Shown: piece after piece, positions 1 to 6,759 of the stretch
Layout: every line of letters starts with the position of its first letter
Position numbering within the stretch: position 1 is the first letter of the stretch
DNA from: Leptospira alexanderi serovar Manhao 3 str. L 60
GTDB taxonomy: Bacteria; Spirochaetota; Leptospiria; Leptospirales; Leptospiraceae
DNA: 7,507 bases
Assembly: GCF_000243815.2 (NCBI RefSeq)
Contig: NZ_AHMT02000055.1
Location: 1 to 7,507 of the forward strand
Reading direction: 5' to 3'
The notes under the pieces: model-generated
What the model saw: only the letters and a program-made list of their open reading frames with translations
Told to the model about the DNA's origin: nothing
The model's database searches: none
Translations under genes and position numbers: made by a program

Positions 1-300
<300 letters not shown>

Positions 301-365
301 CTTGCTAATATTCAACAACGCCGTTTGAAATCGCAGTATATATTGTATTAGAATTAATTTATGTG

Positions 366-397
366 AGCCAGGCAGCAGTGTCTGGCTTTTTTGTTTT
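366..397 (+). terminator. Intrinsic terminator of the rRNA transcript
   Basis: AGCCAGGCA (366-374) pairs with TGTCTGGCT (379-387) to give a 9-bp stem with one G-T wobble and a GCAG loop. It is followed directly by a T-rich tract (388-397). This is a textbook Rho-independent terminator for the 23S unit, about 95 bases after the rRNA end. The IS256-like element begins one or two bases beyond its T-tract. Confidence 0.88.
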
Positions 398-398
398 A

Positions 399-429
399 GA
401 AGGTGTCATCTTGATTGTGTAAATGACTT
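399..429 (+). repeat. IS256-like left terminal inverted repeat
   Basis: It contains GTGTCA at 403-408, then eight bases, then GTGTAAAT at 417-424 and GACTT at 425-429. The same arrangement appears inverted at the right end. The match is imperfect outside these blocks. Confidence 0.65.
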
Positions 430-1041
430 GTGAAAAAAGAAAAAGTAACAAGGATAAAGCAGTATGAGCAAACCGAAGAATCGAGCGGAAGAACTACTCG
501 ATGAATTAATCAAAGGTAAAACCCCCGAAGAGCTGATCGGAAACGAAGGCCTCTTAAAACAACTCACCAAATCACTTGTTGAACGAGCGATGCAAGGAGA
601 GATGACGCATCATCTTGGATATGAGAAGCACGATAGCTTGGGCAATTAACACAGGCAATTCAAGAAATGGAAAAAGTAGTAAGAAGCTCAAAGGAGACTT
701 TGGGACAATTGACTTGGAAGTACCGAGAGATAGAAACGGAAGCTTTGAACCTCAGATAATCCGGAAAGGACAGACACGATTTACGGGCTTCGATGAAAAG
801 ATCATCTCGATGTATTCACGCGGAATGACAACTCGAGAAATATCTCAACACCTGAAAGAAATTTATCAAGTTGAAGTCTCGGCGGATTTAATTTCTCAAG
901 TAACGGATTCCGTAATGGAAACAGTGATCGAATGGCAGAATCGACCCTTGGATAAAGTGTATCCGATTCTCATCATGGATGCGTTGATCGTGAAGGTTCG
1001 AGATGGCAACCACGTCGTGAACAAAGCCTTCTATTTGGCTT

Positions 1042-1164
1042 TAGGAATCAATCTACAGGGCACAAAGGAGAGTCCAAAATTCTGCGTCTAAACGGGGATT
1101 TGTGCTAAAATTGGCGGTACTCCTTTATGTAGAGATCAGTAGGAATCAATCTACAGGGCACAAA
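1042..1164 (+). repeat. 25-bp direct repeat flanking short insertion
   Basis: The same 25 bases (beginning TAGGAATCAATC, ending GGGCACAAA) occur at 1042-1066 and 1140-1164, on either side of about 73 bases of foreign sequence. In the transposase this segment encodes GINLQGTK once, so one copy is a duplication. Removing 98 bases (one repeat plus the insert) restores the reading frame. With one mismatch the repeat can be extended by four more bases (GAGA). Confidence 0.9.
1067..1140 (+). mobile_element. Short MITE-like element, copy A (inside IS256 transposase)
   Basis: From GTCCAAAATT (1072) to GATCAGT (1140) it is about 93% identical to the reverse complement of the element at 4928-5019: four substitutions and one missing G in a G-run over about 70 bases. 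It is too short to code for a protein. The right terminal repeat (CTTTATGTAGAGATCAGT) is complete. The left repeat seen in the other copy is absent or reduced to AAAGGAGA. It disrupts the IS256 transposase by frameshift and by an in-frame TAA at 1089-1091. Confidence 0.75.
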
Positions 1165-1828
1165 AGAGATTCTTGGGATCTGGGTAGAACGCACCGAAGG
1201 GGCAAAGTTCTGGCTTCAGATTTTAACCGACTTAAAGAATCGAGGCGTTGAAGATATCTTAATTGCTTGTGTCGACGGATTGAAAGGATTTCCGGATACA
1301 ATCATATCAGTTTTTCCTAATGCACAAGTTCAACTTTGTATCGTTCATATGGTTAGGAATTCTTTGAAATGGGTTTCTTACAAACAGAGGAAAGAGTTGG
1401 TAGTCGACCTAAAGGCCATCTACAAATCTCCATCGGAAGAAATTGCTAAGAAAAGCCTTGATGATTTTTCAACCAAATGGGACAGTCAATATCCGATGAT
1501 CAGCAAGTCTTGGAGAAGTAATTGGGATTCGGTGATTCCTTTTTTGGCCTATCCACCTAACATTCGTAAGGCGATATACACTACAAATGCTATCGAATCT
1601 ATGAATATGGGCTTAAGAAAATTATCAAGAATCGGGTTCGTTTCCGAACGATGAGGCGGCAATCAAGCTTCTCTATTTAGCTTTGAATAATATGTCTAAA
1701 AAATGGACCATGCCGATTCAAGATTGGGATGACGAGCGATCCTTAGAGAGCCGAGTCGCTCGAGTTCAAGCGATGAATCAGTTTTCGATTCTTTTCGGAG
1801 ATCGATTGAAATTGGATTCGTTTTAAGA

Positions 1829-1859
1829 AAGTTATTTACACAGGATTCCTGACACTACC
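1829..1859 (+). repeat. IS256-like right terminal inverted repeat
   Basis: ATTTACAC (1834-1841) and TGACAC (1850-1855) are the inverse of the left-end blocks with identical eight-base spacing. The repeat ends one base before the stop codon of the neighbouring minus-strand gene. Confidence 0.65.
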
Positions 1860-1860
1860 A

Positions 1861-4137
1861 TTATGAATTGTCCTTCATTAACATATCTTCGTTAAATATA
1901 CTATTAAGGGAAAAAACAGGTTCTTTTTTTTCGATTTTAGCTTTTTTATCAATTATTCTTTTATTAGATTTTTTCTCTTTTTCATTATAATATTCTTCTA
2001 ATCTATCGATTTGATATAAGATTTTAGCTTTGACATTTTTATCTTTGAAATAATCTTCAATTTTAATTTCAGATAATGTTTCGTATACATCTGCCCTATA
2101 ATTATAATCTAAACAGAAAGAATCTGTTACAATCTTCTCAAATTTATCGGTTATTAAAGTAGATTTATTATTTAAATATAAGTCAAACTCCTTTTCAAAA
2201 ACATCGGAAAAACTGAAAAAGTTAAATAATGAATCTGAATCATCTATGTTCTTAAAAAGAATTTCTAAAATTTTATAAGGATACGTAACAAAGATTTTTA
2301 CTTTTGTAATTATGTGCTTAAGTAAGTTTATTTCTCCCTCTTCAATAAAGTCCATAAAATCTACACTTTCTAAGAATTTAATAATTTTATTTTGAACGGA
2401 TCGGTATTGAATTGGATCAAAACTTTCCGAAATTTTATATAATTTATCAATATTTGTTAATGGATTGATTTCTACACAAGGCAAATTTAAATTCTTTTCA
2501 AACCATATAAATTCTATTTTTAAATTAACAAGTGAATCATAATTTATGAGTAATTTTTCTAGTATGATAGAAACCATTTGCGATTTTTCTTCTGTGATTA
2601 AGTGTTCTTTTATAAACAAAAGGGTATTTATATTTAAAGTTGTTTCAATAATAGCATTAATAATAACACTATAATTCAAAACTTCGTCTATTAAAAAATC
2701 TTTGATTGATGGATTATGGAATTCAATATATGGAGTTTGATTTCCATCAATTTTTGTTAAAGTAAATGTTCCTTCGATTTCTTTTAATAATTCAACAAAT
2801 AGTTTTTTAGATTCTATGTAGAGATATTTTGACGCATGAGATAATAGTTTTTCATATTCATTATTTAGACTTTTTAATAAACAATTTCCATCTAAACATA
2901 AAAAAACTATTAAAAGTATCCTAGCTTCATTCGATATGAGATTTCTAAATACATCTCTCCAAACTTTATGTGGATTATTTAGATTTTCATAAAATTCTTC
3001 TATATATTTCCCCGATGGAATTCCTACCATTTCTCTTGTCATCGCACTAATTACTCTGGGGTTATAATTTGGATGATTAATTATTTTTTCATAAGAATTA
3101 TTAACTAAAACCATTCGTATATAATCATTTGTTATGTTTTTAGAATAATATAAATGATTATATAGTATATATGCTTTTGATTCTATACTATATTTTTCTA
3201 GTTCTAGGATATATTTTGTAATTCTAAACATCTCAGATTCTAACAATTTGGGGTATTCGTGTATTGCTTGTTGTAAAATATATTCTCTAGTTGTAACAAT
3301 TAAATATTTATCTTTCGATCTTTGTACTCTTTCTATAAAATCTAAATAATCGCGTGACCTACCTTGCATAGTATCATAACGTAAAAAATTCTCCCCAAGA
3401 AAATCATCAAAATATAAGACCATACCATTTTTGGAATTTTGAGTAAGTAGCTTTTCACCTTCAATTATATTTCTAATTATTCGAATATCGAATTTGTCCT
3501 TTATAAGTTCAAGTATGAGGATCTTAGATAGTGTGGTTTTTCCAATTCCAGGAATACCAGAAATAATAATCACCTTCTGTTCTTTTAGAATTTTTATTGC
3601 TTCAAAAAAAGCATTACTCTTATAGTAAAATACTGCTTCTTTTTGAATGCTCATTAAAAAATCAAATGACCTACTTTCTAAATATTCATTTTGAATTAAT
3701 TTTAATAAATCTGTACTTTGAAACCATAATTTGTGATGTTTAAGTAATATATCTATATTATTATAAAGGAAATCATTTAAACGTGACCCATTAATTATAT
3801 GCAAATCTCCATTAGGCATCCATTTATGAAATTTATTCTTTATATAATCTATTAAATTTACACTTGGATCTGAGGAAAATACAAAATAAAATTCTTCAAA
3901 ATCTATTTTTACAATTTTTTTATATTCCTCATCTATAATTTTCTTAGTTAAATTTTTTATTCTTTTGCATTGAGCAATTATTCGATAATCTTTTGATACG
4001 AAGTAGCGTAAATCTATTCCTTGATCTTTACCTTCAGCGAAATTAAGCATCTCTATATTTAACATTTTATTCAATATGTCTTTTGCTAACATTTGAAAAT
4101 CTAGCCAAGATAAAGATTTTTCAAATATAAAATTCAT
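1861..4137 (-). CDS. Mrr-like nuclease / STAND NTPase, putative antiviral defence protein
   Basis: A 758-residue protein (ATG numbering). Residues ~1-130 look like an Mrr/PD-(D/E)xK restriction endonuclease: helper Glu6 in FEKSLSW, GID at 40-42 with acidic Asp42, a beta strand, then QCK at 56-58 in the QxK form used by Mrr enzymes. An NTPase core follows: Walker A GIPGIGKTT (194-202), Walker B LYFDD (241-245) and the sensor TTRE (282-285) typical of STAND proteins; HPNYNPR (355-361) resembles the nSTAND3 group. The remaining ~390 residues are charged, probably helical and unrecognised; in STAND proteins this part usually senses the trigger. By family analogy (Avs-like proteins) it could degrade DNA when it detects phage; this is inference. 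No helper gene is evident. Start is uncertain: TTG at 4162-4164 would add nine residues, and neither start has a clear ribosome-binding site. The stop codon lies one base from the IS256 end. The gene is far more AT-rich than the IS sequences, suggesting transfer. Confidence 0.85.
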   Translation of the reverse strand: MNFIFEKSLSWLDFQMLAKDILNKMLNIEMLNFAEGKDQGIDLRYFVSKDYRIIAQCKRIKNLTKKIIDEEYKKIVKIDFEEFYFVFSSDPSVNLIDYIKNKFHKWMPNGDLHIINGSRLNDFLYNNIDILLKHHKLWFQSTDLLKLIQNEYLESRSFDFLMSIQKEAVFYYKSNAFFEAIKILKEQKVIIISGIPGIGKTTLSKILILELIKDKFDIRIIRNIIEGEKLLTQNSKNGMVLYFDDFLGENFLRYDTMQGRSRDYLDFIERVQRSKDKYLIVTTREYILQQAIHEYPKLLESEMFRITKYILELEKYSIESKAYILYNHLYYSKNITNDYIRMVLVNNSYEKIINHPNYNPRVISAMTREMVGIPSGKYIEEFYENLNNPHKVWRDVFRNLISNEARILLIVFLCLDGNCLLKSLNNEYEKLLSHASKYLYIESKKLFVELLKEIEGTFTLTKIDGNQTPYIEFHNPSIKDFLIDEVLNYSVIINAIIETTLNINTLLFIKEHLITEEKSQMVSIILEKLLINYDSLVNLKIEFIWFEKNLNLPCVEINPLTNIDKLYKISESFDPIQYRSVQNKIIKFLESVDFMDFIEEGEINLLKHIITKVKIFVTYPYKILEILFKNIDDSDSLFNFFSFSDVFEKEFDLYLNNKSTLITDKFEKIVTDSFCLDYNYRADVYETLSEIKIEDYFKDKNVKAKILYQIDRLEEYYNEKEKKSNKRIIDKKAKIEKKEPVFSLNSIFNEDMLMKDNS

Positions 4138-4261
4138 GTTTATTAATGGTTGTTCTGAACTCAAAGGGTTTTCTTGGTATTAAGGAAAATGTTAAAACGA
4201 GCTTTAGTGTCTTTATTTTCATGTTTTCTCTAAAAGTTAATTTTTTAAACAAAATCGCAAA

Positions 4262-4319
4262 ATGTCGCATAACGAATTATACTTTCCGACGTCGCAGAGC
4301 CGGAGTGAGGAAACGCAAT
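4262..4319. repeat. GC-richer island, candidate dispersed repeat
   Basis: Inside an AT-rich spacer, this block is clearly richer in G+C. It contains the palindrome CGACGTCG and two GTCGCA motifs (4264-4269 and 4291-4296). On the plus strand an ATG at 4262 opens 27 codons to TAA at 4343-4345, without a convincing ribosome-binding site. The minus strand has TATAAT at 4276-4281, which could be a -10 for the nuclease-STAND gene, but no matching -35 is seen. A repeat is the favoured reading; it is untested. Confidence 0.3.
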
Positions 4320-4355
4320 ACAACCCAGTTTTTAAATATAATTAAACTAACTCAA

Positions 4356-4844
4356 TTATTTTAGAATGTAGACCGTTTCTATTTCTTTAGTAAAAATTTC
4401 TTGGAATGGAGCCACTCGTGAATCGTTCATAACCAATTTATCAATCATTTTATCTACGTGACCAATAATAACAATCCATTTCCCTTGATCTTGTTTTGGT
4501 GACTTCCTCTTTGCCAATGCAGGAAGGCCATTGTCTATAGACAGTTTAATTAGCTCCTTTAAATTACTTTGATCACTTTTTATAAAAGAACTTTCGAAGT
4601 TTTGATTATATTCTTTATTAGCTAAAACCAAGATAGTATTTAAGTCTACTGTTCCTCTAATTGTACTATTCACAATCCAATCCATAGTTATGTTTTTGTA
4701 AACATACGTTAAAACCGGTTTCAAGCTATAACAGAAATCTTTATATTCTTGATCAGTTTTAAAATCAACGACAACACTTTTAGTTTCTGCCATTACGGAT
4801 GTAACGAAAAATAGAAAAAGTAAGAAAGACATTATTCGAATCAT
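4356..4844 (-). CDS. Small secreted protein of unknown function
   Basis: 162 residues from ATG 4842-4844. This start is chosen because AAGGG at 4853-4857 lies eight bases upstream; a GTG three codons earlier would overlap that site. Residues 1-19 (MIRIMSFLLFLFFVTSVMA) form a classical Sec signal peptide with a VMA cleavage site before ETK, so the mature protein is about 143 residues and exported. There is no cysteine at the cleavage site, hence no lipoprotein signal. The mature part is mixed and lysine-rich, with one cysteine and a hydrophobic strand WIVIIGHV, and I recognise no family. It is on the same strand as the nuclease-STAND gene but about 220 bases upstream of it, with the GC-richer island between, so co-transcription is not evident. 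A clear signal peptide and good start site argue that it is real. Confidence 0.75.
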   Translation of the reverse strand: MIRIMSFLLFLFFVTSVMAETKSVVVDFKTDQEYKDFCYSLKPVLTYVYKNITMDWIVNSTIRGTVDLNTILVLANKEYNQNFESSFIKSDQSNLKELIKLSIDNGLPALAKRKSPKQDQGKWIVIIGHVDKMIDKLVMNDSRVAPFQEIFTKEIETVYILK

Positions 4845-4927
4845 TATAGGCACCCTTGCTTATAAGTAATTAAAGTCAAATATTTCGTTCAAATAAATAA
4901 TCGTTGCATTTCGTATAAACACCTAAT

Positions 4928-5019
4928 ACTGATCTCTACATAAAGGAGCACCGCCAATTTTAGCACGAATCCCCCGTTTAGACACGGAATTTTGGACACT
5001 CTATTATGTAGGGATGAGT
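4928..5019 (-). mobile_element. Short MITE-like element, copy B (92 bp)
   Basis: The ends form imperfect inverted repeats of about 22 bases: ACTGATCTCTACATAAAGG at the left and ACTCATCCCTACATAATAG reading inward from the right, 17 of 22 positions matching. The inner part is about 93% identical, inverted, to 1072-1140. It has no coding capacity. No target duplication is obvious. It lies about 80 bases upstream of the secreted-protein gene, so it could carry promoter or transcript-end signals, though none was identified. Confidence 0.7.
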
Positions 5020-5210
5020 AACAACCAAATATACGAATGTTATAAAGACACACTATTCAATCAACCCAAACTTAACAAGAAAACCCATCATAACAGGCGA
5101 CTCGACTTTCCTCACGAAAAACAAGTATGAAACATGTATTGTTTCGTTATCTAAAAATCTACTCCAGTGTAACCTAAATTTTTGGGACTGAATATACTAT
5201 TTTCGCTTAT
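5020..5210. other. AT-rich spacer without recognisable gene
   Basis: Nothing codes here on either strand above background and no RNA gene, clear terminator or long inverted repeat was found. It may include the outer end of the element to which the adjacent ISNCY/IS481-like remnant belonged, but no terminal repeat could be recognised. Together with copy B of the short element it makes up the stretch without a gene between 4845 and 5210. Confidence 0.5.
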
Positions 5211-5600
5211 TCAAAATCTTTTCGGCGGCCTCCTTAATTCTTGCATTTTTTGACGTTGTAAAAATGGATTCGAGGTAGTAGGACTAAATTCTCGTCTCCA
5301 TTTTGGAATCATATGATAGATTGCCTTTTTTCTACGCTTTCTTACTTTTACGTTAGGCGACCGAATTGGTGCCGCAATTTTGATTAGGTCGTCTTGTAGT
5401 TGGTTTATTTCAGTTTTAATCGAAGAAAGATCGAGATTCTTGTAAATGGATTTTATTTCCAATTTATTTACACTTGGAATTTCATTTCTCTTTAAAACTC
5501 TCTGGAACGGTGTTTTTGGAGTATCGTATTTTCGCATTGATTTGGATCCGATGCGGTGTTTTTCTTTTAACATCATAACTGGCAAGATGTAAGTAACGTG
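5211..5600 (-). pseudogene. C-terminal remnant of ISNCY/IS481-like transposase
   Basis: About 130 residues survive. The segment LPVMMLKEKHRIGSK followed by RKYDTPKTPFQRVL resembles the region just after the integrase catalytic core in ISNCY-type (IS1202/ISLbi1-like) transposases, with the usual K-Y-D-x-x-x-TP-x-QR pattern. A helical stretch (SSIKTEINQLQDDLIKIA) and a basic tail follow. The catalytic core is missing, so it cannot work. The open frame runs on upstream to 5747, but its first ~50 codons are out-of-frame IS982 sequence and the end of an IS5-type element, not part of this protein. Family assignment is from pattern memory only. Confidence 0.65.
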
Positions 5601-5700
5601 AGTTCGGTGTAAGGAGCAAGTAAAAGTTGTAAATTGTCTTTGGATCTCAAATTCAAAGAAGGTTTTTTTGGAAAAAAAGAAAATGCAACTAAACCACTTA
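5573..5700 (-). pseudogene. IS982-family transposase, C-terminal piece
   Basis: In the minus frame from 5698 the sequence reads SGLVAFSFFPKKPSLNL and continues to TGA at 5573-5575, 41 codons. It matches the C-terminal pattern of IS982 transposases (SGLIAY-FFPKKPSL) and is the continuation of the piece at 6443-6700, from which it is separated by an IS5/IS427-type insertion. After removal of that insertion and a TA duplication one extra base remains, so the frame does not rejoin perfectly. Confidence 0.75.
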
Positions 5701-6442
5701 GAGCCGGTCTCAAAACTGCTTGTACTGAGAAAGCATAATAATATCAATGTGAAATGGACAAATATTATTCAGAGATACCCGATGCCCTTTGGCAAAAAAT
5801 CGCATCTTTTATCCCTAAAGAAAAAGGTCAATCCCCAAGGAGGGCGCAATCGTGTACCTGCAAGAGTGGTAATGGCAGGGATTATCTATCGAATGAAAAC
5901 GGGATGTCAGTGGCGTGCAATTCCGAATGACTTTGGGTCCGGTCAAACTTGTCATAGAAGATTTCAAGAATGGGAACGAGCGGGAGTATTTAAAAAGATC
6001 TATAAATCTATTTTAAAATATTATGATATGAAGAATAAGATAGCATGGGACTGGGCTTTGATGGATTCCGCAATGGTTAAAGCTCCCAAAGGGGGAGCTT
6101 AACCGGAAAGAACCCTACAGACCGTGCCAAATTAGGGGTTAAACGGCATATTCTTACGGATGGAAATGGTATTCCTTTGGCAATTACGTTGACTGGAGCT
6201 AACGTTCATGACAAACGCGGTGTAAAAGATACGTTGAATTCAATCTTAGTTTTTTCCGGAAGAAAAAGAAAAAAACCGAAGCATCTTTGTTTAGATAAAG
6301 GTTATGACTTCAAAGATATAGAAGCATTCATCAAGAAAAGAAACATTCGGGATAGAAAAGCGGAAAATTATCTGGCATCTCTTTATCTCGCAAGCTCCAT
6401 CATTGCTTTTAACTTCTTAATAGGTAGTTTTGAGACCGGCTC
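5701..6442 (+). mobile_element. IS5-family (IS427-type) element, internally deleted
   Basis: The ends are perfect 17-base inverted repeats (GAGCCGGTCTCAAAACT at 5701-5717, its inverse at 6426-6442). They are flanked by TA on both sides, the short target duplication typical of the IS427 group. Length is 742 bp, roughly 100 bp shorter than usual for the group, because the transposase has lost an internal segment. It is inserted in the C-terminal part of an IS982 transposase, so it arrived after that element. Confidence 0.9.
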
Positions 6443-6449
6443 TAAATAG
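5754..6449 (+). pseudogene. IS5/IS427-type DDE transposase, frameshifted, Glu deleted
   Basis: The start is ATG 5754 (MDKYYSEIPDALWQKIASFI). Three lesions are visible. A one-base insertion near 5825-5845 moves the frame before GRNRVPARVV. One base is missing near 6098-6102, so a TAA ends PKGGA where LTGKNPTDRAK should follow. At about 6350/6351, KKRNIR runs directly into DRKAENYLASLYLASSII. In related proteins about 35-40 residues lie between these, including the W-V-x-E-R-T motif that carries the catalytic glutamate. The two catalytic aspartates remain: 6064-6066 in LMDSAMVKAP and 6294-6296 in LCLDKGYD. Even with the frameshifts repaired the enzyme would be inactive. The reading frame ends inside the right terminal repeat. 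Confidence 0.9.
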
Positions 6450-6700
6450 ATTAACAGCCCAATTGAAAAAGCTTCGATGTCTAGTATGTTGAATCTGACA
6501 GATATTTTTGAGTTCATCATTTACGGATTCAATGATAGCTCTTTTTCTTAAAAGAATTTTATCAACTAAGGGCATTCATTTATTTTTCATATTCTTTTTA
6601 AGTTTTGTAATGAGTTGAATTCCCTTTTCATAAAGACTTTCAAACAAAGATTGACTGATATAACCTCTATCTCCGAAAAGTTTACAGCGCATCCCAAAAC
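6443..6700 (-). pseudogene. IS982-family transposase, internal piece
   Basis: In the minus frame from about 6690 it reads CKLFGDRGYISQSLFE, then KGIQLITKLKKNMKNK, a premature TGA at 6576-6578, then [20 protein letters not shown] and [13 protein letters not shown]. These are the LFGDKGYIS, I-Q-L-I-T-K-x-K-K-N-M-K-N-K and LRKR-IIE-VNDELKN motifs of IS982 transposases. The second catalytic Asp (GDRGYIS) and the Glu region ([11 protein letters not shown]) are present, but the N-terminal half is gone, cut off by the IS3-type element starting near 6706. The piece ends at the IS5-type insertion and resumes at 5700. Confidence 0.85.
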
Positions 6701-6705
6701 TTTAT

Positions 6706-6744
<39 letters not shown>

Positions 6745-6759
6745 AAAAAGGATCAAAGC

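Larger units (their letters stand above)
464..1826 (+). pseudogene. IS256-family transposase, frameshifted and interrupted
   Basis: This was an RNase H-fold DDE transposase of the Mutator/IS256 type, about 421 residues once repaired. The start ATG at 464 has AAGGA about ten bases upstream. All three catalytic positions survive: Asp at 978-980 (in [12 protein letters not shown]), Asp at 1274-1276 (ACVDGLKGF) and Glu at 1595-1597 (TTNAIESMN). The gene is dead through four lesions. (1) An extra T near 645-648 ends the first part at 649. (2) A 98-bp insertion (1042-1139 or equivalent) brings in a stop at 1089-1091. (3) A missing A in the A-run at 1614-1621. (4) A missing C near 1643-1645. The frames are arithmetically consistent with this repair, and the C-terminus ([15 protein letters not shown]) ends at TAA 1824-1826. 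The single-base lesions sit at short homopolymers, so assembly error is possible for those; the 98-bp insertion is not of that type. Confidence 0.92.
399..1859 (+). mobile_element. IS256-family insertion sequence, degenerate
   Basis: The element is defined by a broken IS256-type transposase and imperfect terminal inverted repeats. GTGTCA (403-408) and GTGTAAAT (417-424) at the left end match TGACAC (1850-1855) and ATTTACAC (1834-1841) at the right end. The spacing between blocks is the same, eight bases, at both ends. Outer boundaries are good to a few bases. No 8-9 bp target duplication typical of the family is visible: TGTTTTAG on the left and ATTATGAA on the right do not match. The flanks may therefore have been rearranged after insertion. 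A short second element is inserted at about 1067-1140. Confidence 0.8.

Noticed and set aside
4121..4222. 33-codon minus-strand open frame overlapping the start of the nuclease-STAND gene
   Set aside because: It is out of frame with the nuclease domain, has no strong ribosome-binding site and no recognisable content. A leader peptide is possible but unsupported.
4146..4364. 72-codon plus-strand open frame
   Set aside because: It overlaps the start of the nuclease-STAND gene and the GC-richer spacer, has low-complexity composition and no good ribosome-binding site.
5601..5747. Upstream extension of the ISNCY/IS481-like remnant frame
   Set aside because: It reads through the IS5-type terminal repeat and out-of-frame IS982 sequence. 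The apparent start is accidental.
5800..5850. Programmed frameshift in the IS5/IS427-type transposase
   Set aside because: The run AAAGAAAAAGG looked suggestive, but the frame change needed is +1, not the usual -1, and the gene carries two further lesions. Decay is simpler.
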